DNA of 64,000 bases from Lingula anatina (Eukaryota; Brachiopoda; Lingulata; Lingulida; Lingulidae): assembly GCF_001039355.2 (NCBI RefSeq), contig NW_019776133.1, forward strand, positions 1 to 64,000. The letters run 5' to 3'. Made by a program: the position numbers and the translations under genes. Within the stretch, counting starts at the first letter, position 1; every line of letters starts with the position of its first letter. Below the pieces are notes generated by a model. The model was not told where the DNA came from, did no database searches, and saw nothing but the letters and a program-made list of their open reading frames with translations. Positions 29,011-41,605 of this stretch are shown here, piece after piece.

Positions 29011-30868
29011 ACAATGACAACTACAGGTAAACAAAAATCCATCAGTAGTCAAGGCATCATTTATTATTAACTTTCAATGCATAAGATATGAAAAATATCT
29101 GGTCACTTCACAGTGAAAGCAATTACTGTACTTTGATTGAATTAACATTATTTATTCAAAAGCCCCCAGGTCGTAATCATAGGTGCAAAGTTGTTCATCT
29201 GATTCATTATCCTGTATCACATACAGAAAAGTGTGCTTAAGCAAGTTCAGTTACTGAATATGATCTCAACTGTGGACCCTACAAGATATCTGTGGTCTCG
29301 CATCACCATTGGATGCCAAAACTTGAGTTTAAAAATCAATATCAGGTCTCTGAAACTGAGAACAATATTTGTGGAAGTAGTTCAGTAGTGGATTTAAAAT
29401 CCTGTCAGTCTCACTGACCTTCACTTTACATACAGCTACAAGTAATGATTCGATCTGTTCAATGGGGAAAATAGTGAATTTTACATATATTTAATTTTTC
29501 AGTCATTATTCTATACAGTATAAACACCACAAATGCTATACAAAAATATTATTTTTAATGATTCCAAATTTAAATATCTAAAAGACTGATGATTTTCCCC
29601 CTTGAAAAGATCAGTCATTATCATAGCATTCTAACTGTCCTTCTCTGTAACACTATTTTCTGCATTGAATTTTGCATTGTTTTATTAGCAAGTATCACTT
29701 TCTGACAGTTGGCATATCTACTAATCAAAAGTAATAATAGTGTTACTCATCAGCAAACAGGTTAAGTAAAATACATTTATGAAAAATACTGTAGTATCTG
29801 CAAAAAGAAGTGAAAGTTTCAGAATATACAACATTGCCCCCTTCCCTGCCAAACTGTAACTGGTTACTCAACCGGGAAAAAAAATGTTTGGGAACATTTA
29901 TTTCATACAACACTTTAAGAGGTACGTATAATGAAAGCATTATCAAGTAAACAAGACAAAAAGAGCAATATTTCATTTCACTTAATAAATCTAAATGCAT
30001 GCAAAAGGTAGAAAAACATGTAATCATAAAAAAAGTTAAGGCATAATTGTAACATTAAAACTTTACAAAATATATCAAAGTTATTGACCTCAGTTACCAA
30101 AACCTAATAAGAAAGCATTTCAGTCATAATTTTCTCATACTCGAACTCATTTAGATTTTTATTATTTGTAATTTTTGTAATAAACTGAAGACCTGGACAT
30201 AATAAACTGCAGTAAAAGAGATTAATTCTAATAAATACAATTAGTATTAACCAACGGCAGTCAAATCATTTCCATGCTGAATGAGACTAACACATCTGAA
30301 TAGATTTTAAATAATTTATCATATAGACAATCCATCAAACTATTCTCTAAATGCAAACCACCTCTTTAGATTAATAAATAATGAATTCAATAGATATAAA
30401 TCTCAAAATATTCTAAAAATATCTACATTTTTTTTACAATTCTCATCTATACTGAAAAAAGATCAACCCATGTGGTACTTAGAACTTAAATTCATATTTC
30501 ATTCCTAAGTAAAACATTTAAATCAATTTCAATTAATAACCTGACATATAAACAAACATCCAATACATCCGGGAGTTGCATTTTACTTTCTCAAATATAC
30601 AAGAGGTACATGAAAATGCAACAATTACTATCCCCATAGAAAAGTAAGGCCACAATTTGCGATAGCAGGACCTCAGCAAGAAAGCACCAGATTAAACTCC
30701 TTGAACTCAAATTGCAGTTCTCAATCTTATTTAAAAGCAAGACATAACATGACATAACATTAAGTGACATGAAAACCTACAAAATGTACATGTATTTCTG
30801 ACACTGCCTAAAAAAATTAAACATCAATACTCCCACTTTATTCTAATACAATACTTTAGTCAAACTTC
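29011..30868. other. Intergenic, no gene seen
   Basis: AT-rich sequence between the LRRC74-like gene and a fold-back element. No frame shows family similarity or paired splice sites. The promoter of the LRRC74-like gene probably lies in its left part. Confidence 0.5.
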
Positions 30869-30871
30869 TTA

Positions 30872-31162
30872 GACCACATTCACAACGAGTTGAGCTAGGC
30901 TTTACAAATCCTGGGGACTAAATATGGCGGACGTACATGAAAGAAACACCGCCTAATCTTTTAATAGTCTCTCCGCCTCTCACACGCCTCTCCCTGCGGG
31001 GGTACAGTCATTAAATTTCAGCTCCATTGGGACGACACATAGGGAGGAGTGTGAGAGGCGGAGAGACTATAAAAAGATTAGGCGGTTTTTCTTTCATGTA
31101 TGTCCACCATATTTAGTCCCCAGGATTTGTAAAGCCTGGCTCAACTCGTTGTGAATGCGATC
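30872..31162. mobile_element. Fold-back MITE flanked by TTA
   Basis: A 291-bp palindromic element. The left arm GACCACATTCACAACGAGTT pairs with the right arm AACTCGTTGTGAATGCGATC. Pairing continues through TTTACAAATCCTGGGGACTA and TCTCCGCCTCTCACAC, giving arms of more than 110 bp. TTA stands directly on both sides (30869-30871, 31163-31165), matching the 3-bp TWA target duplication of PIF/Harbinger-type elements. No coding capacity. It lies just downstream of the membrane-protein gene at 31408. Confidence 0.85.
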
Positions 31163-31407
31163 TTAGATATTCTAAACTTTATACACAATGGCACTCATTT
31201 TAGAATCTAATTTTTTTTTAGATGTGCACCTTAAAACATAATGGTACTTGAGAGCAGAAATTTTTTTGTTTCCTCTTTCAGACATGACCATCTACTTATT
31301 TTTCATTTTCAGAGGGCCTTCTTTCCTTTATAATTCATTTACATGGATAGTTTAAAATCGCTGTTATATTTGTACATCATGATGAAAAGTCTATTTAGAT
31401 GACTAAG

Positions 31408-34254
31408 CTAACCATGTTGACTAAATTCAGCATTCATATTTTCCCCTTCAGGAGTTCCTAGCAATACTTCAGTGTATGTAGGGGGTAACGTCTGCATTTC
31501 CTCGTTCTCATTGATTCCAGGCAACACGTCAACAACAGACTCGTCTTCTGCTCCATTGTAAGAGGAAACATTTGAATTCTCATCCTGAGATGCAGATCCT
31601 TCAGAGTCTAGGGCAAACACAACACTTCTCCCAGTGGACACCACTTGATTATTGTTCAATTGTGTCACGTCACCGGAATTACCTGCCTGTTCTGTGGTTG
31701 GGGTAACTGTTGAAAAATGGTCCTCTAGAATAGCATCACTGTATGTGGGTGGAAGAATATTAGCACTTGGTGGAATGGATGGGTCTCTGAAATTACCATT
31801 TTATCATGATAAACTTCTCAATTTATCTAGCAACTAATTATTTCAATACAAATATATATCTATAACTTATACAGATTGTTAAAAGCATGACCCTAAGATG
31901 TGTTTATCTTTTGGATAATATCTTTTAACTTCACTGGCACACAACTATTTGAATTTTAGCTTTGGAGTACCATGTGAGCTGATCTTTCTTCAGTATAGAT
32001 AAAAATGGTGAAATGTAGACGTAGAACTATGTTAATTAGATCAACTTGAATTTCACTTTATTATTGCAGTTTTATTTATTTATTTATTGCATTAAACTAG
32101 CTAACTTTCTGATAAAGGCCTTTTCACTTCATGTGGTACACTTTCCCTTCTTTGCACTGTTTTAATCTGTCTTCCCATATAATCATACTATGGGATTTTT
32201 GGTTGGAACAATCAAAATTTATCTGGTAAACTAGCAATATTGAGCAGGGGGTTCTATTTAGATGACTCTCTTTATAACATCCAAGCTGTTAAGTTGCCAG
32301 TTACTCAAAATGGTTTGAAACGGAAAACAGTACCATCACATGATGTAAAAAGGGCCTAATGAACACTAGTTACTGTTCATGAATGGGCACTTGAATATTA
32401 AAGATTCTTTTAGTTGAGTATAAAATGGTTAATTTTATCCTTACCTGGTGGCGGAGTCGGGATCATCATAATCAACTTCATCAAATTCATCAGGGTGTAA
32501 CTGCATCTGTAATTTACAAACATAATGACAGTCTGAAAATAAAACTCCTAATAAGGTAAAGAATCCTGTCTCTAGAATAATGCTTTAATCAATTATGTAT
32601 CTGTATCTATTTTAGTTAAATTCACATTTTTAGTTCAAATCAAAAGAAATTTATTGTTGATCATTTAAATGCTAATTTACTACCCAAAATAAAATACTTA
32701 GGAAAAAAATTAGTAAGCTCTATAATGTTAGTTGACTGTGCAAGATTAATAAGATACATGTGGAATCAAGAATTTCCTCAATTTAAAAAAAAAAGAAAGA
32801 AAAAATGTTTGACATTAAAAAATGATGAAATGAAATCAATAAATAAATCATAATTGGTAAGAATGCATTGAGGCAACAAAGTTCAAACATTAGTTAAAAT
32901 CCAGGCACAGACCATCACATAAAGACATCTTACAAACAAAAACCTCAACTGAGCAAAGAAACACTGATTGGATTTAGCAGTGCATAATTCTAAAAAAAGA
33001 CATGCGTGCGAAATTGAAATGGCAGGAAGCAAAACACATCATACAAGAGTCAAATGTGTCTTTAAAAGTAAAATAACTAGGAGAAGTAAGAGAGAAAATA
33101 AACAAAGCCCTTTTTTCAACCTGGACAAGGTTAATTTACCCCTCTTCATCTCCCATTACGTTACAAAAGCTTGGCTTGGTCTGGAAGCAATATAAGCAAG
33201 GATCTACAGACTCACCCTATGCCGTCTATTAGTATATTCTTGTCTTAATCTCTTTGCAATAGTTATATAACCAGCAGCCACAAGGACAAGTAAGAGAGCT
33301 ATGCCAATAAACAGTGGTCCTGTCAGTTGGACAAACCCTGCTCCAAGCATAGACTGACCTGAAAAATGAAGGGAAATGGGGTTAAAAGTTAACTTTTACT
33401 TACTTGAGGATGGTGCTGAGCTTCATAACGTAATCTTTTTGCCAGGGAGTAAAATCTAGCAGCAACAAGAATTATTATCATGGAAAAACCAATAGCTATT
33501 GGTCCTATTATAGTGGGTGTGCCTTCTATCAAATTCCAATAACCTGAAAAATAATTTACAACAAAGTTTCACAATAAAGAGCCAGAATCATCAGTAAGCA
33601 TAACTCAATTTAAACTCAGGACTGTTATTATAAGGAATGTCTAAACATGTCTAAACGTCAGCATTCAAATTTTCATTAAACAAGTGGCACACTTGTAACC
33701 TGCTTTGTTTTGGTATTTCCTTTCATGTTACATTTTGTGCAGTTATCAATTACTTCTTAAATTATTTTTTCACACTAGACTAAATTGTACACACAATCTT
33801 GAAAACATAAGTCAAAAAGTAACAGATACAAAGTCCAACCTAGTCCTGTGAGAATTGCCCCAGTGGCAAATAAGATGATGGCTATGATCAGCAGTATAAT
33901 TCCTCTCCTGAATGCCTCCTTGCCAGGACCATAAGAATTGGAGTTAAGACATGTACAGTGATGAGCACAGAGACCAGTATTTTGCTCAACTTGGTGAGCC
34001 ACCCCTGGGATCACCTCCTCCTGGGGGTGTGTCTCAGACCCCCCATGCTCTGCTGAAGAATGGGGTCCCAATGCATCATCGCCTGCACTAGATGTAGAGG
34101 AAAGTGTCCTCCTATTTGAGTTATGCCTGTGATGGTGTCGCTGACTTCCACGACTGAATAATCTTTCAAACATTTGACACAGTGTACTGGTTGCCGAACC
34201 TGCAGTTGGAGTAACATCATATGCACCTGAATGCGATCTCACACTTGAATTCAT
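31408..34254 (-). CDS. Two-pass membrane protein with LPPTY motifs and alternative TM2 exons (TMEM171/174-like)
   Basis: Exons (complement): 33840..34254, then either 33404..33543 (2a) or 33216..33358 (2b), then 32445..32506 and 31408..31786. Isoforms have 331 or 332 residues. Start ATG 34254 (MNSSVRSHSG). An N-terminal polar region of about 110 residues with a His/Arg patch (HHHRH) and Cys/His cluster (CAHHCTC) precedes TM1 (GIILLIIAIILFATGAILTG). Exons 2a and 2b each encode a TM2 and share GP-x-x-IG, LVAA and AKRLR. The C-terminal cytoplasmic tail is acidic and carries two LPPTY (PPxY) motifs, LPPTYSDAIL and LPPTYTEVLL, typical ligands of WW domains in Nedd4-family ligases. The two-TM plus PPxY layout resembles vertebrate TMEM171/TMEM174, but that link is tentative. 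Likely a trafficking adaptor or membrane regulator, by inference. Confidence 0.75.
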
Positions 34255-35900
34255 GCCCAGTGGCACTTTGCAATCATCATAAATATTGCATCTTTAAAAT
34301 GTGACTTAAATTACATTGTACTTGCAGCAAATGTGAATGTCCATTGGGTTTATTTGACTATGCAGGAAATGTTCCTTTTTCTATGCATGTTTCTCTGTCA
34401 CATATGGTATTCCTTCTGTAAGACTTCTGTCATTTCTCATTCATAATCTAATCCTTTTTTCTTGATGTCTGGAAAAGAGAAGATTTTAACTTCAAAAAAG
34501 AAAATAAATTCAACTTCAGTTATAAGGCTTATATATGTCCAACAATTAAGGTATTTAAGAAAAAAAACAAGGCTTATATATGTCCAACAATTAAAGTATT
34601 TCAGAAAAAAAAAACAAGGTAGCAAATTGTATTTAAGCAATCAGTTTTACTGGGACCTCCACCTTTACTAGTAAGTGAACCTAAAGCCGATTGGCACAAA
34701 ATATTCCACTGAAGATATATAGACAAATTTTTCTTCAATTGTTTCATTAATCATTTCTATATCATCTTTTCAAATTTTGTTGTCTACTGCCATCTCTTAG
34801 CCTGAAAATAACAATTAAATTGGTAACCAAAACCGACAAACACCTCCATTATGTATAGATTGAAGTTTAGTAGTTGGTTTCTTTCCGAGCAAGGTTGCCA
34901 CTTAAATTCCAGTGTGTTGTTTAGCAGTAAATGTAATGGGATGTAAAAAAAAAAACCTGTATGTGTCTATCAGAACAAATTTGAAAACTGTGCAAGACTT
35001 TGAATTTGTTTACCTAACATGGCACACCCTCAAGAGCATGGCAATCCTTGACCTAGTGGATTGCAAAAATCTAATATGGTTCCAGACAAAAAAAAAAAAA
35101 AAAAAATGCAAATACAGGGTACATTTAGATTATAAACTATTTTGGATCAGTTTCAAAGAAGGTGACACACATGTCTTAGGTAAGGCATAATGCCTGTAGT
35201 AAAATAAACACCATACTTCTAAACGCGCATTAACAATAGTGTCCTGGCATTGCAACTCAATTTCTAGGACTCAATATTTTATAAAAATCCACAATGCTAC
35301 ATGTACTGTTATTTTTTGCCATTTCTATTTTCATGAATCAGTACCTTGAAAGTTGACATCACCAGGTGCATGGCATCAGAGATATTTTGTCATTAAATTA
35401 CTGTATATTATACCATCATGAGGGTGGCACAGAAATAATATTCAGCCCATCCCATGTCTCGGTTGCTGTGACAAACTTTTAAATCGGGAAGCGGGAATCT
35501 TTCAATAAACATACCTATATAATAAGATCAACGTACGGAAATGTTGAGCAAGTAACCTAGAACTTACCAAATGCATTACTAGAGATGGTTTCGCCTTTAC
35601 ATTGATAAATACAATGTTTGTGCTTTACATTAGAAGTACGTGAACACTTCCAACACCCTGCTTATGACCTTATTTCTACCTTGACCTTAGGCTAAAGTCT
35701 TAGACGCGCCTGTAATAATTCAAGTACTTTTTGACAATGGATAAAATTTCAAACAATAGTGATTTAATTGTACCCCAACAAAAACACGCAATAAACGATA
35801 CTCATACACAAAAAATTTCATGTTTTAGCGACATAAGATAGCAAAGAAGGTAGTTAAAACCTATTAGAGTGGGATTTTTTACGCGTGTTTTATACTCTCT
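34255..35900. other. Intergenic region between divergent genes
   Basis: Separates the membrane-protein gene (minus) from the BTBD17-like gene (plus), so it should hold both promoters. It contains a two-copy tandem repeat of about 48 bp (34523-34619, each with GGCTTATATATGTCCAACAA) and poly-A runs near 35086-35106. No exon is supported. Confidence 0.45.
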
Positions 35901-35979
35901 GTTTACTTCCGCTAAAAGAAAAACATTAACATTGGGATAGATCATTGCAGCTGAATCTGAATCTGATTAACATCGCAAG
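35901..35979 (+). promoter_or_regulatory. Probable 5' UTR exon of the BTBD17-like gene
   Basis: ATCGCAAG followed by a consensus donor GTAAGA (exon end 35979) pairs with the acceptor CCTTTTCAG ending at 36610, about 100 nt before the coding ATG at 36714. The exon's left limit is not known. The second UTR exon contains two very short upstream frames (MGCV-stop and MYFSADN-stop). Confidence 0.4.
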
Positions 35980-36544
35980 GTAAGAGAGGGACTGCGGACG
36001 TTAGTCTCTGCTGCTCTAAAAGAGTCAGCAGACTGTTAGCAAACTTTGACCCGGAACATACGTTGTTCTATACACATATGTTTAAAAAATTGAATTTTAT
36101 TTTTTGACACTTCAGCATCATCTGAGCATGTAAAATGCACCTCTCTATCTCTCTGTATTAGATTTGGGTGTACAGTATGTACCTGGCGTAAATTTCTGTC
36201 TTGACTTGTAGAACTAGTCTTTGGATAAATATATCAGGTATATGTTTTCCTGGTGACAAATCTACTAGTATGTCATGACATCCCCAAATCATTTTAGAAT
36301 TATGTGAAAACAATACAGTGTTCATGTCACTCAATTTACGTTTCCATAACTATCCATGTATCAAATTTAAAAAACAATATTGTGTTTTGTGACAGAAAAA
36401 AATATCATATATACAATGTTCACTTGATCTCAGCAAGTAAAGTTTGCATTTGGAAAACAATGTGAAATTAATAATAAGTGTCCAATAATGTGTTGCTGTC
36501 CAATAGGATTTTAAACCACACAATTTAGACATGGTCACTGTTGA

Positions 36545-39500
36545 GCTAGAATACGAATATATATCGTATATAATATATGATTTATTATTAGATGATATGT
36601 TCCTTTTCAGATGGGCTGCGTCTAACAAGTCCATGTACTTCAGTGCAGATAATTAGTTTTAGGAGAGGAGTCCACCTGCAACTGACCCTCACAAGTTAGC
36701 CCATTAGTTAGCCATGGCGGGCCTCCCACCATCAGATCTACAACTTGTAGATTCTACCCTGGACCCCACTGCTGGGGAATTTTCAGCAATGGACACCTCG
36801 TCATTTCCAGAACTTAGCACCTCTTCCTGTTCGTCCTACACCTTGAGTCCAGAAGGAACATACTGTTATGGAAATGAACGCAAGGCGTTGGCTGACCAAA
36901 CTAGGTTTTTCAACAGTGAAATCTTGAGCGATGTCATTTTGAAAGTAAGTTTGGTAAATACACTGTAGATGTGTGTGTTTGCCAACTCTGATTTTTTTAT
37001 GAGTTCTTTTTGTTTTGGGGGGGGTTTACCTTTGTAATGACAGGATGATTAACAGTAGAGCTGTGCATTCTTAGGGTTATAGTATTGGTCTAATCAAATT
37101 TTGTTGACTTATACTTCCTAATACGTAAATAGTTATTACAACAAATAAATAAAGACTCATTTAGATATTTTTTGTTTTTAATTTAGGTCGGAGAGCAAAC
37201 CTTTTATGCCCACAAACTGATACTGATCAAAACCAGTGATGTCTTTGAGAGGATGTTTAGCTCAGGTTGGAGTGAAGCAAACTCAAAGGTATGATAATTG
37301 ATAAAACAAAAAATAATCAAAGTTAGGTAGTAGTACCAGGTTCTCATATAAAAAATCAATGATCAAATTCTCACACTTAACCACCAATAATGGGACTTTC
37401 TTTTGATTGAGAATAAATGAGAATAAAACTTCTAAGATGATAGGATTGTTAATTTGTTATGGTGATGGGGTAATTTTAATGAATTGAAATTTACTTTTAG
37501 CAGTGCATTTAAAATATTTTCAGTGTGTTGAACTGGTAGAAGAAGGGCCCTGTATCGAATATTTTGCAAGATTCCTGAAATTCCTTTATGGTTGCCAGAT
37601 TATCCTCAGCAAGGACAGCTGTTTACCCGTCTTGGTCTTAGCAGACAAGTACAATGTCGCAGATCTGAAAAATGTGTGCGTAAGTTTTGCATGCAGCAGC
37701 ATAATCCCCAAGTTGCAACTGAAACAAGTTTTCCATACCTGGTTTCAGTATGCTACAAAATGTGACCACAAGCAGCTGGTGTCTGCTTGTATTTTGGCTT
37801 TGTCAGAGGAGATGAGTGAAATCATGTTGTCCGGGGAATGGCAACGTGAATGGGAGGAATTGGACAAAAACCAATTAATTGAAATTCTGAAAAGCTCAGA
37901 TCTCTGTGTTACGGATGAGTATGAGGTGTGGCAAGCAGTTCTCGCCTGGGTGAAAAGTCCTCAAAAGTTAGAAAGAAGAGAGAACTATCTGAAGGAGATT
38001 TTACAGTATGTTAGATTCCCAATGATGACCCCTGACCAGTTGTACTCTATNGCTAGAATACGAATATATATCGTATATAATATATGATTTATTATTAGAT
38101 GATATGTTCCTTTTCAGATGGGCTGCGTCTAACAAGTCCATGTACTTCAGTGCAGATAATTAGTTTTAGGAGAGGAGTCCACCTGCAACTGACCCTCACA
38201 AGTTAGCCCATTAGTTAGCCATGGCGGGCCTCCCACCATCAGATCTACAACTTGTAGATTCTACCCTGGACCCCACTGCTGGGGAATTTTCAGCAATGGA
38301 CACCTCGTCATTTCCAGAACTTAGCACCTCTTCCTGTTCGTCCTACACCTTGAGTCCAGAAGGAACATACTGTTATGGAAATGAACGCAAGGCGTTGGCT
38401 GACCAAACTAGGTTTTTCAACAGTGAAATCTTGAGCGATGTCATTTTGAAAGTAAGTTTGGTAAATACACTGTAGATGTGTGTGTTTGCCAACTCTGATT
38501 TTTTTATGAGTTCTTTTTGTTTTGGGGGGGGTTTACCTTTGTAATGACAGGATGATTAACAGTAGAGCTGTGCATTCTTAGGGTTATAGTATTGGTCTAA
38601 TCAAATTTTGTTGACTTATACTTCCTAATACGTAAATAGTTATTACAACAAATAAATAAAGACTCATTTAGATATTTTTTGTTTTTAATTTAGGTCGGAG
38701 AGCAAACCTTTTATGCCCACAAACTGATACTGATCAAAACCAGTGATGTCTTTGAGAGGATGTTTAGCTCAGGTTGGAGTGAAGCAAACTCAAAGGTATG
38801 ATAATTGATAAAACAAAAAATAATCAAAGTTAGGTAGTAGTACCAGGTTCTCATATAAAAAATCAATGATCAAATTCTCACACTTAACCACCAATAATGG
38901 GACTTTCTTTTGATTGAGAATAAATGAGAATAAAACTTCTAAGATGATAGGATTGTTAATTTGTTATGGTGATGGGGTAATTTTAATGAATTGAAATTTA
39001 CTTTTAGCAGTGCATTTAAAATATTTTCAGTGTGTTGAACTGGTAGAAGAAGGGCCCTGTATCGAATATTTTGCAAGATTCCTGAAATTCCTTTATGGTT
39101 GCCAGATTATCCTCAGCAAGGACAGCTGTTTACCCGTCTTGGTCTTAGCAGACAAGTACAATGTCGCAGATCTGAAAAATGTGTGCGTAAGTTTTGCATG
39201 CAGCAGCATAATCCCCAAGTTGCAACTGAAACAAGTTTTCCATACCTGGTTTCAGTATGCTACAAAATGTGACCACAAGCAGCTGGTGTCTGCTTGTATT
39301 TTGGCTTTGTCAGAGGAGATGAGTGAAATCATGTTGTCCGGGGAATGGCAACGTGAATGGGAGGAATTGGACAAAAACCAATTAATTGAAATTCTGAAAA
39401 GCTCAGATCTCTGTGTTACGGATGAGTATGAGGTGTGGCAAGCAGTTCTCGCCTGGGTGAAAAGTCCTCAAAAGTTAGAAAGAAGAGAGAACTATCTGAA

Positions 39501-39557
39501 GGAGATTTTACAGTATGTTAGATTCCCAATGATGACCCCTGACCAGTTGTACTCTAT
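36545..39557. repeat. Contig-overlap duplication around a single N (38051)
   Basis: 36545-38050 and 38052-39557 are the same 1,506-bp sequence, offset 1,507, with no difference noticed. The join is a single N in the middle of an exon, and the left copy stops mid-codon. This is an unmerged overlap between contigs; the genome probably has one copy. Confidence 0.9.
36714..38050 (+). pseudogene. BTBD17-like gene, truncated duplicate at contig end
   Basis: Exons 36714..36944, 37187..37288 and the first part of exon 3 (37524..38050), identical to the complete copy at 38221-40116. It breaks at the single N within the BACK domain coding region. Probably an assembly duplicate of the same locus, not a biological pseudogene. 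The 5' UTR exon and promoter left of 36545 belong to the real gene. Confidence 0.85.
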
Positions 39558-40116
39558 TGAAAAACATGTAATAGCAGAAACTTATGGTGAACTGTTTCAA
39601 GAAAAGTTCATTGAGGCATACAGATACCATGCTCTTTCTATCAGCAAAAGAGCAGATATCAAGCTGTTCACCAATTCCAACTATTTACTTCGAAATTACA
39701 CCTCTCTGCGTTGGGATAAGAGGCTAAAACTACAAAATTATGGATCTTGCCCAAAATTTTCTGAGCACAGTTTGAAGTTTTCCACTAGAAGTTCGTCATT
39801 TCCGACACAGACCTGGGATTGGGAGTTGAGAGTCTATCCAAAAGGATTCTCTCAAACAAGTGATGACTTTCGCTGTCTTCTGTACTCCAACTTGTTACTT
39901 GATCAGCCCAGACCTGTGGAGTTCATGGTCTCAGTTGTTAACAATACTCAGATTCTGTGCACAGTTACCGGAAAGAAGAATTTCTCTAAGAACAGATACA
40001 CTGTAGATACTGAAATTGATAAACAGATATCTGTGTTTGATTTAGAATCTGGCAATTCCCCTTATTTAATGGACGGATCTCTAGTATTTCAGGTTACTTT
40101 GCAACCGGTTATGTGA
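38221..40116 (+). CDS. BTBD17: BTB/POZ and BACK domain protein, BTBD17-like
   Basis: Exons 38221..38451, 38694..38795 and 39031..40116, all phase 0, encode 472 residues; human BTBD17 has 478. A serine-rich N-terminus of about 55 residues precedes the BTB domain (about 58-165: SEILSDVILKVGEQTFYAHKLIL, here cut by an intron after K, then SDVFERMF, FLKFLYGCQI). A BACK domain (about 175-280) includes LILSEEMSEI-like helices and VWQAVLAWVKSP. A C-terminal beta-rich region follows, as in the BTBD17 / galectin-3-binding-protein family. No signal peptide is visible, unlike vertebrate BTBD17, which is annotated as secreted, so location is uncertain. AATAAA at 40147-40152 lies only 31 nt after the stop; others follow at about 40217. 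The role of the family is poorly known, and no Cul3-binding test is possible from sequence. Confidence 0.9.
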
Positions 40117-40558
40117 TTAGGCAGAGGTCAGTGCAATATTCAGGACAATAAAGTTGGAAATGAAATTTCAAATTACAAGTCACGGAAATTATTGACAAAA
40201 AGATCAGAGGGAAGCAATAAATGATTCCAACCAAGATGTTAAATACCAAAATCTCTCAGGCTTTGGTTTTCATCCATTGCAGCTGCATTATTTGTTTGTT
40301 AACAGTGCAACTAAACTGAGCATTAATCAATAAACAAAGATGATTCTGATATCATTTATTTAAATAAAAATTGTAAATACTCCAATATGTATAATGAAAT
40401 GATGAAAAGTTGCTTCATGAATAAATTAAACTACTTTTGTCCATTGTGAAATGTTTTAACGAAGTTATCCTACTGAAGGTTATTTATTACCTGCATACCC
40501 ATGCAGTTTTCAGTTGGTCTTGGAATCCACATAATGACTGAGTCAGCTGAATCTCTTA

Positions 40559-40894
40559 AACCTAGGTCCCAACTACGTTTTGGACGCACGGTTTTTAGGT
40601 TCCTTGCGTCCGTCTAGGACGTACATGTAGCTAGATCGCAGGGAAGGAATCAAGTAAAGCCTAGGTCCCAACCGAACGTACGGGCTGCTACGTGTGGTCT
40701 ACGGCCAAAAAATGGGGAAAACGTGGGAGTTCGTGCGTGAGGAGCACGTCCATCGTGCGACTTTTGGAGGACGCAAACAGCACGTAGAAACTTTTCGACA
40801 TGATCAACAGCTGCTACGTGCGATCTAGCTACGTCCTAGCCGGACGCAAGGAACCTAAAAACCGTGCGTCCAAAACGTAGTTGGGACCTAGGCT
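40559..40894. mobile_element. Fold-back MITE flanked by TTA, with internal extra terminus
   Basis: A 336-bp element whose ends, AACCTAGGTCCCAACTACG and the complement of CGTAGTTGGGACCTAGGCT, pair over about 80 bp (through GGACGCACGGTTTTTAGGTT and GTAGCTAGATCGCA). TTA occurs directly on both sides (40556-40558, 40895-40897). A third copy of the terminus (AAAGCCTAGGTCCCAAC) lies inside at about 40656, so a shorter unit 40656-40896 may have inserted into, or been copied from, the longer one. GC-rich relative to its surroundings. No coding frame. Confidence 0.85.
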
Positions 40895-40897
40895 TTA

Positions 40898-41605
40898 CAA
40901 AATCACATTACAAAGAAAGTCATATAGAGAACTCATATGCACATTGATGTTAGAATCTTTTATGGCCCATTTATGCTAGTCACAGTAGCTTTGGAAAAAA
41001 AGTGACTTGTTTCATCAGGAAAACATTGCCATGCTGTAGTTTCAAAAGTGCTTAACTCTTAAATGAACAAAGTACAAACATTCAAGAAACTAAAACGACC
41101 TGCATTTCCTTTTTATTTCTTAACAGGTTTGGTCATTGTGTTATCTTTGTAGAAAGTTGATTTTGGCAACCTCTCAATGTGCAGTGTCACCACTTGATTG
41201 CAGATGATGTGTAGAATTCTAGATTTAAAGGGATAATAACTCTTCGTATGAGATCTATATTTCACAATAAAAACATTGTGAATAACTCATAGAAATATAT
41301 TATATTCTGTTATATCACAAAAACGGCAGTTTTAGATATTATTCTGATATCTGAGCTTGTCTTTAGACCACGTGACCTCCATTGATGGCTATACTCTGTT
41401 AAAATCTCTTAAGAGATTTTAACAAAAAACCAAACTTTTTAGAAAAAAAACAGGGACTAACTTTGAATGTAAAAATGGATTCATTAACCATTGGTAAGTA
41501 TGGGAAAATTGTTGTTTGCTCCAGGAAAATTCATTTTTTGACCGAAACGAAGAGTTATTATCCCTTTAACTCTGATGAAGACTGATGAAGTTTAAATATG
41601 AAGTT
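40898..41605. other. Intergenic, no gene seen
   Basis: AT-rich DNA between a fold-back element and the convergent 3' end of POLR3F. A short palindrome TCTCTTAAGAGATTTTAAC lies near 41405. Nothing else supported. Confidence 0.4.

Noticed and set aside
33404-33543. Exon 2a as a decayed duplicate of 2b
   Set aside because: It keeps frame, phase, both splice sites and a full hydrophobic helix, so it looks functional.
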